From positions 1 to 43,723 of the forward strand of contig JANYCN010000031.1 in the NCBI GenBank assembly GCA_025360225.1: a stretch of 43,723 nt of DNA, read 5' to 3'. The DNA is from Actinomycetes bacterium. GTDB lineage: Bacteria; Actinomycetota; Thermoleophilia; Gaiellales; F1-60-MAGs149. This document shows, in pieces, positions 34,001 through 43,000 of the stretch; position 1 is the first letter of the stretch, and every line of letters starts with the position of its first letter. Both the position numbers and the translations under genes were made by a program. Below the pieces are notes generated by a model. The model made no database searches. It was given only the letters and a program-made list of their open reading frames with translations, and was not told where the DNA came from.

Positions 34001-37000
34001 TCAACACCGCAGGCGATCAGCGCTTCGGGAAGCTACCTCGTGCGGATCGTCGCCGACGCGGGCCAGACCGGGGCTGTGCGTGTGCGGGTCGCGAGCGCCG
34101 GTGCGGATCTCGCGCTCGCCGCCGCGACCGGCCAGGGCGCTGTGACCGCGACGACGACGCGGCCCGGTGAGCGCGTCGTCGCGACGATCACCAGCACGGC
34201 GACCAGTCCGGTCGCGATCGCCGTGCACGCTCCGGGCCTCACGGGCGCCACCCTGACGGTCACGACCGCGACGGGCACCGTCTCGACACGGCTGGTGAGC
34301 GACGACCAGACGGTTGTCGTGCCGTCGACGCCGGCCGGTGCCCAGATCGGACTGGTGATCGATCCCGATGGCGCCGCAACGGGCAGCGTCACCATGACCG
34401 CGTCGACGACGAGCGCCGCTCCTGTCAGCAACGACGGCGTCCCGACCAGCATCCTCGAGATCGCCGGGGTGCCCGCGCCGGCAGATTTGACGCTCGACGC
34501 GGGCGCTGGTGTCGGCTTCGAGACCGTCGACGTCTCCCCGGGTGCGGCACTGGCGGTCAGCGACAGCACGGGAGTGCCGGTGGTGTCCGCTACGAGCGCC
34601 GGGTGGCTGGGTGTGCAGCCGCTCGCGAAGGGTTCCTACCCGATACGCCTTTCGACGAGTGATCCGTCCGGGGCGGCGGTCGTGACGGTGCGGGCTTGGG
34701 CGGAGCAGGACGCGGCCGCGGTCGCGCTGCACGCCGGCGTCGCGGCCGCTGCCGTGCTCCCGATCCCGGGCGCGCGAGCCCGGTTCATGATCCACGCCCA
34801 GCCCGGTGATCGTCTCGCGGCAGGGATCGCCGGGTCGTCGCTCGGCGAGACCGACGTCACCATCCACGCCCCGGACGAGAGTGTCGCGGCGCGGGGCGCG
34901 ACGAGCGCCGACACCGGCGTCGTCGCGTCGCTGGCGGTCGTGACGGGCGGCGTGTACACGGTCGAGGTGGCGGCTGGTGATGGCTCCACCGGTGCCGCCT
35001 CGCTGACCGTTGACCGGGCCGCGAAGTCGGCTCCGCGTCGGGTGGTCGTGAACGGCGCGGCGGTCGCGGAGACGATCACCGGCGCCGGGCAGGGCACCTG
35101 GCTCGTCAACGCCCAGCAGGGCTGGACGCTCACAATCAACGAGTCCGGCACCTTGGCTGGCGGCCAGTTCTCGATCTGGGCGCCGGACGGAGCACTCGTC
35201 GCCGCGAGCGCCCTCTCGGGTAGCGCCACCTCGCTCGCGACGGTGCCGCTTCCGGCGACCGGGGCCTATCGGGTCGTTGTTGACCCATCCGACGGATCAC
35301 ACGGTTCGGTCGTGATCGGCGTGTCGAGCGCGGACGCGCCAGCCTCGTCTGGGTCCGCGCTCGTTATTGGCGCGGCGCCGATCAGCGTTACCGTGCCGGC
35401 CGGCGAGACGCGCACGCTGGCGCTCCCGACGAGCAGCACCGCGATCGTCGTGCACGCCTCATCAAGCACCAGCGGCGGCGCGATCCGCGAGCTGAACGCC
35501 GGCGCCGCCGCGGATGGCGCGATGCTCGGCACCGACACGTTCCTGCCGGCCGTGACACCCGGGGTAGACGGCGTTCTGGTGGTGTCCGCACCGACGACGT
35601 CCGCGTTCACCGCCCAGGTCAGTGTCCTCGACGCCACCGCCAGGCAGGACACGATCAGCCTCGGCGATGACCCGCGCGGCGAGATACTCGACACGCCGGG
35701 CGCCAGCATCGAGCTGACAACGACCGCGGCGACCACTGATCGGGAGCGGTTCGCGATCGCGGGATCGACGATTGAGCCCGCCGCGATCACGATCACCAGC
35801 GCCAACGTCGTGCTCGCACGGGCCACGATCACCGCCGATGCCGGCTACGTCGACTTCACCGCGCCGAGCGCCGGGGCGACGATCACGATCAAGGTGACCG
35901 CTGCCGCGGGTGCGGCCGGTGGGTTCGATGCGGTGCTCGCTGACCCGGCCGCCTACCCGACGATCATCGCGACCCCTCCCGCGGCGGCGCTTGGCGCGCT
36001 CGCCGACAACGCGCTCGCGGCGGCCGCGAACACCGCGTTGTCGATCGCCGGGAACGACGCTACCCCGCACGTCACCGGTGACGCGGCGCATGGCTTCTCG
36101 TTCTCGTCCGTCGCCGGCCCCACTCGGCTCGGCGCTGACCAGCGAGACGGCACCGCCACCACAACCGCTGCTGGACTGGTAACGCTGCACCCGCTCGATC
36201 AGCAACCCGCCAATCCGCAGGTGATCGGCGGGAGCGCGGTCGTCTACCAGGACACAGCGTCCGCAACGGACATGATCTATCGCGCGAGCGCAGCCGGGTA
36301 CGAATCGTTCCTGCAGCTTCGGGACGGATCCGCTCCGACGGTATTCCGCTGGCAGGCACAGCTCCCGCCGGGCGCATCGCTCGAACAGGTCTCGGCGACG
36401 CGCGTCGCGGTCGTCGTCCCGACCACCGCCGACGACCTCGCCGCCGCGGTTTCACCTCGTCCGGGGTCGACGGCTGTCCCGACGACACTCACGAGCCATG
36501 TCACGGAGTCGGCGGCGCAGCTCGCTGACGCGAACAAGGAGCTTGCGGCCGCCACGAACGCCACGCTGATCCAGCACCCGCCGGTCGACACGCTCGACAG
36601 CGGCGCACCCGCGCCCTGGTCGCGGCCCTACAAGGTGCTCGCGGTCTTCGACGCGGCCTGGGCTCGCGACCACAACAACACGCTCGTGCCTACCAGGTTA
36701 TCGGTGAGCGGGACGACGATCACGCTCACCGTGGACCACACGACGCTGTCGGGCGTCACGTATCCGGTGCTCGTCGATCCGGCGTTCGTCGCGGACTTCG
36801 AGAACGAGCGCATGCGCGACTACCAGCGTCTGTTCGCGGACGAGGACCCGGTGATCACCCAGGACACCCCCGCCGTCGCACAGTGCACCGCAGCGAACGC
36901 GACGACGACGCTCGTGAACCAGTGCGTCACGGCGTTCTCTGAGGCAGCCTCGATGATCGATGCCGTGCAGGCGTTCCTTTCCGCGCAACCCTACAGCGTC

Positions 37001-40000
37001 GCGCTCAACCAGACCCGTGCGACCGCCTATCGTCACGCGCTCTACCAGGCCTGGCTCGCGATCGACCTCGCACAGTTCGGCCAGTCGGATGCAACGGCCA
37101 TCGGGTTGGCGCAACTGTTCGAACCGACGCCAGTCACCGACCCGTCCTCCACGACACGTCTCGGATACGACCAGTGCGGCCAGTCGATCGCGTCAGGCGT
37201 CGCCTGCTCGACCGTCCCGGCGGTCGGCGACCTGATCCAGTCCCACCTGAACACGCGCACCGGCACGACTGACGCAGCGGTGCCACCCCTGACGACCTGG
37301 GCATCGACGATCAACCAGGACGCCGTGGCGCCGGTTCTGAACGTCTCGACCGGCGTTGAACGCCGGTACGCGTACACATCAGGCACCCTCGGGTGGGGCG
37401 CGTCGTGGCTCGTGAACGACGCCGCGAACCAGGACACCACACCGACATCGACGACCACCCACGTCGCAGCGGACGGCACCCCCGCCTACCCGAACGTGCT
37501 CGTGCACTGGTCACCGTTGTCGTCCGCCGGGAAGGGCCTGGCAACGGTCGTGTCCGTCACCTACAACAGCAACGAGAAGCCGTCCGCGGTCTGGGACGGC
37601 GCCGCACCGCTCGCGACCGGCACGACGCCCGGCGTCAACCCGTCCGCGCTCGGCGAAGGGTGGACGCTCGGGATCAGCGGTCTGACACCACTGAATGAAG
37701 GCCTCGTCCTGTCTGACGCCTCGGCAACCGCGACAACGAGCACGCCGCCTGATCGGTTCGCGTTCCGCGACATCGACGGCACCGTGCACCGCTTCCTGAA
37801 GGACACCTCCTCCACGCCGACGGGGTGGACGGCGTACTGGCCGCAGAACGGCGAGCAACTGTACGCGGCGCGGATCACCGATACCACGATCAACGCCGGC
37901 GACAGCGTCGCGCCGGCGAACCCGGACGGCTCGATCGGCGCCGCCGCGGCACTTCCGGTGCCGCGCTGGGAGGTCTCGACCCGGGACGGCGTCACGTACG
38001 TGTTCGACGCCGCAGGCAAGCCGATGTACGTCCGCGACCGCGACTACAACCGGATCGCCTACCAGTACGAATCAACCAGCGAAGGCGGTCGGATCATCGG
38101 CGTCGTCGACCAGCGCGGCCGGCGGTTCACGATTGGCTACGTCGGTGGGAGCGGTCGCGTCGCGACGATCACCGGCCACCCGACGGTGCCGAACACGTCC
38201 GGCTTCGTCGGCACGATCACGAACACGCCGCAGGCCTACCTGCCAACACCCGGCGTCGCATTCCTCTACACCGCCGGCAACCATCTTGGTGCGATGCTGC
38301 GCTGCGGCACCCGGACGAACGGCGTCGCGAGCGGTGCCTGCACGACAGGGTCGGCGACGCTCTCTGACCACGTTCTGGCGATCGGATACGCTGCTGATAC
38401 GTCGGGCCAGGTGCCGCTACTCACGAGCGTGACGCGCGCGACGGCGTGCGCGGCTTGCGCGACGACGCCGCTCGCCTACACCGGTGACACCACGACCGTT
38501 GGCTACACCTCCTCGATGCCGGACGGCGTGCACGTGCGGGATGCTGTGACGGTGACCCCGCCGCAGGGGACCAGTAGGTACAAGTACTCTGACCTGTCGA
38601 CGACGAATCCGGACGCGATCTCCGTCGGCGTCGAGGCCGACACCCGTCAAACGATCATCAGCGACCACCCAGCCGGCTCGACGACCCCGGACCGCGTCCG
38701 CTACGTCGACCTTGACGGCGCCGGGCGACCGGTACGCGTCAGCGACCTAGCAACGCCCACGAACCGCGCCGCCGGCACCGCCAACGACCTCGTCACACGC
38801 CTTCGCTGGCAAGCCGCCTCCCCCGCGCCGGGGAGCCGAACGACCGGCTTCGTCGCCGACGACCTCGTCGCGACGAGCGTCGAGCCGGCCGGCGCGGTCA
38901 CCCGAACGACGTACACCACCCCGCTCGGCAGCATTGCGAGTGTGACCGACGACAACAAGCACACGACGCGCCTTGGCTACACCACATTCCCGCTCTACAC
39001 GTGCCCTCAAGCGGTGTCCTGCCCGGGCGGCGTTGCCGAGCTCGAGACGAGCACGACGAAACCGAACCAGGGCCGGATCTGGACAGTCAGACAAGGGTCT
39101 GGCGCGCCGTCCTGTGCGGCGGCCCCGAATGCGACTACCGCGAGCGTGATCCGCGCGGCGACGACCATTGGCCTCGCCGCGCCAGTCGGTGAGCCGATCC
39201 TGGTCTGCAGCGAGAACGACATGAACAGCTTCGGCTCCGTCAGCTACGCCTACTACTCCAATGCCGCGGCCGGTGCGTTGCTCGACAACGAGTGGCAGCT
39301 TCAGACCGTCGCAAACGATCCGCTCAGCGCTCGCGACGCCTACCGGGTGGAACGCTACGACCAGAACGGCCTCCCCGACCGCGTCAGCCACGGCACGATC
39401 GACGCCACCAGCGGCGCCTACGTCGCGAACGACTACACCACCTCGCTGCACGACAACCAGGGCCAGACGATCTACGCCCAGCAGGCCAACAACGAGTCAA
39501 CGACCCGGTTCGGAAACGTCCGGGCGCTAACGAACGAGACGAGCGTCGACCAACTGATCGACGACCCCGACCTGCTCGACGGCACCTGGACGCAGTACGA
39601 CCCGTACGGCCGGGACATGTCCGTCACGACCCCGCAATGGGCCGCCGACGTGTCGCAGCGCGGGAAACTCTACGTCGCCATCTCCAGCTACATCGACAAC
39701 GCCGCCTCGACACCGACGGCGGGCGTCACGCAGCGCGAGGCGATCACCAGCGACGCGTCGTTCACGACGATCACCGGCGCGGGGCCACTGCCAATGCGCG
39801 ACGCGTTCGCGGCGTCCGCGGCGAGTGCGCTCCCGGTCGCCGCTGCGCCGCCCCAGCCCGCCGGTGTGCGTGGGAGCGCGACGTTCATCGACGCCCTCGA
39901 CCGAGCCGGCCTCACGGCTCGGCTCGCGAATGCCGCGACCGGCACGATCGCAACGAAGACGTGGACAACCGACACCGCCGGAACGCCGAGTGTTCCCGTC

Positions 40001-43000
40001 GCACTTCAGAGCGAGACCGGGTACGCCGCGACCGGCGAGGCCGCGTTCACGCTCGACGCATCCCAGTACGCCAACTGGTTACTCCAGAAGGCAAGCGTCA
40101 CGCCGAACCTGTCGGAGAGCTTCTTCGGCGCCGCAACGACGTATGACGCGCTCGGTCGGGTCGTGAGCAAGACCGCCGGCGACGTTACCCCGGCCACGAG
40201 TCCGCCGTCCGCGGTGACACGGCGAAGCTACTACTGTTGGGACAACGCTGGTCGGCTGATTCTGCAGACACGACCAAGGGACGACACTGGCACCACCCCA
40301 CCGTGCTCGTGGAATGATTACGGATTCGCCGCTAGCTACATCGACCTGAACTCCTACGACGGTGTCGGGAATCTTGTCGCGTCCACGCACTCCGCGACCG
40401 GCGGCACCGACACCTACACCTACGACGCGGACAACAACCCGATCACCCACACCGACCCGCTCGGTCACACCACCACGACCGTCTACACCGTCGGCGACCA
40501 ACCTTACGCCGTGATCCAACCCACCGACGCCACGCACAATGCGATGTCGCTGGCGTCCTACACCAGCGACGGTCACCTCGCCGCGACGATGACGCCGTCG
40601 GAGGTCGTCCTGGACGGGATCGCGACCTCGACGACACCGACCGCGCCGACCTACACGGCCTTCCGCAGCAGCCTCGCGAGCGGGTCCAAACTCGACGCGA
40701 CGTTCTACTACTATCGCTGCGGCAGGCTCACATCGACACTCCATAGTAGCGGTCAAGACCTCTCAACGCAGCAGAGCCTGCTGTACGACCATAGCGGCAA
40801 CATCGTTCGCTCGGGCGGCTGGAACGCACTGACCCCGGACGGCGTCGACCCGGTCAACGGCGACTACGCCTACGCAACCAACAGCTGCGCAGAGGTCCAC
40901 GCGACCGGCGCGTACAACACCGGATGGACGAGCGGGAAGTCGCTATCGTACACGACTTACATGGACACCGGAGCGATCGCGAGCGACCACACCGCGGGCC
41001 GTTCGAGCCTCGCCTACGGTTATACCGACCCAACACAACCAACAACGAAGACGTCGCGTCAGGTCTGCGGCTGGACCGGCACCGTCGTCTCGAACGCATG
41101 CAGCGGCGGCACCGACGCGGGAGGGACCGAGGGGTGGACGTATGACCTCAGCGGATGGAGTCGTCCGGTGGCAACGCACACCTGGACGAACGCAGGCGGC
41201 ACATCGCCGGCGGTCACGGACACGTTCACGACCGACCCGGTAGGACGCGTCACGAAAGCCGTCGGCGGCGGGGGTGTGGCGGTTTCTATGACGCACACGA
41301 CTTCGGCGACCGGTGCGACGACGATGTACATCACGTACAACGACTTCGGGCAGGACACTCACGACGTCGAGCAGAAGCCCGGCGCGCCGACGACAAACAG
41401 TGCAGTCGTCACGAACGAGTACGACGCGGACGGGATGCTCTGGCGACGAGTAACCAGCACTGGCAATCACGTCGCGACCGGTGCGATCACGTCCACCGCC
41501 CTCGACTTCCGGTATAGCGACGACCTGCTGATCGGTGTCTACTCGGGCACCAGTTCCCTCTGGAGCAACAACGGCTCCGTCGCCTACTCCTACGACGTTG
41601 CCGGGAGGCTGATCGACGCGCAGCGCTCCAACAGCGCGACCGGGGCGCAGCTTGAGGACACGACCACTAGCTACTCCTACACCGGGCAGCCGACCGACCA
41701 GGCTGTCTTCAACGCCGCCGGTACGAAAATCGCCGATCATACCTACACCTACCTGGACAGCAGCGGCGGCTACCAGGACGGGCGGCTCGTGTCGGAGCGC
41801 TACTGGACATCACCGTCGCAAGCGTCGAGCTGGCACACGGCGACCACCGTCGCGCTCGCCTGCACGACGTCTGCCACCGCCTGCACGAACAGCTACAGCT
41901 ACACGACGCAGGGCCAGCTCCAGGGAGCGGCGATCCAGAAGGGCTGGGACGCCGTGCCCGGCGTCCACACCAACGCCGATGAGACCGACTGCTACTGGAA
42001 CCAGACGAACGCCGGCAACGTCGACGTCGACGCGCAGACCACCCAGACCGGCACGATCTGGCGCTACAAGACCCTCAACCTCTCCCTCTGCCAGTACGTG
42101 AACGGCCCCTTCCGTGGAGGCACTGGCGGCACGATGCAAGGATCGATCACGAGCACCCTCGGAGCAGGGAGCCAGATCACCTCCCAACGCGTGATTACAC
42201 CACGCGACGCGAACGAGCAGGGCGCGACGCTACAGAACTGGACGCGCTACTACACCTACAACGCAAGCGGCGACGTCTGCTCCACCCGCCGGCGAGCCGA
42301 CGGCGTCACGCCGACCTCGGTCGCGACGCCGTCGATCCATGCAGCCTGTCCGGCAGAGTCCACGGTCTTCGGGAACGACCAGAAAGCCGGCGCCGGAGCA
42401 AACGGCAACGCGACCTACGAGTGGTGGTTTGAGACCGACAACACCTACGGTCCGTTCGACCGCATCCAGACCACGTTCCACTACGACGGCCAGTCGACCG
42501 CGTCCATCGGCGGCGCCCAAAACAGCGACTCGAACACCTACGACCCGCTCGGACGCGTTGTCCAACAAGCCGCCGCCTACCACCAACAGGGCTACGGCGC
42601 CACCACCACGACATCCTACATCGACCTCGCGCAGGGCGTCCTCCAGAGCCACACCACGTTCAACGACTATGCAAGCGGCGTCGACCGTACCTACGCCGAC
42701 AGCCCCGACGGCACGCCACTCGCGCTACAAACCGTCCCCGACATCCGCACGAGCACCGGGCCTTACTACCCGGTACCCGGACCGCACGGCACGAACAGCC
42801 TGATCCTGACCGCTGCCGGCACGATCCTCAGCACCTACGCCACCCAGCCAAACGGCACCCAGATCGAAGCAGCAAGCGACGGGCCGGCCGCGACCTCCGG
42901 CTGGAACGCCGCCATCGGCTCCACCCAGAACGGCCAAGCGGAACGCCAACTCGTCAGCGACCTCAGCGCGTTCGCCGGCGCCGCCAACACCATCCACAAC

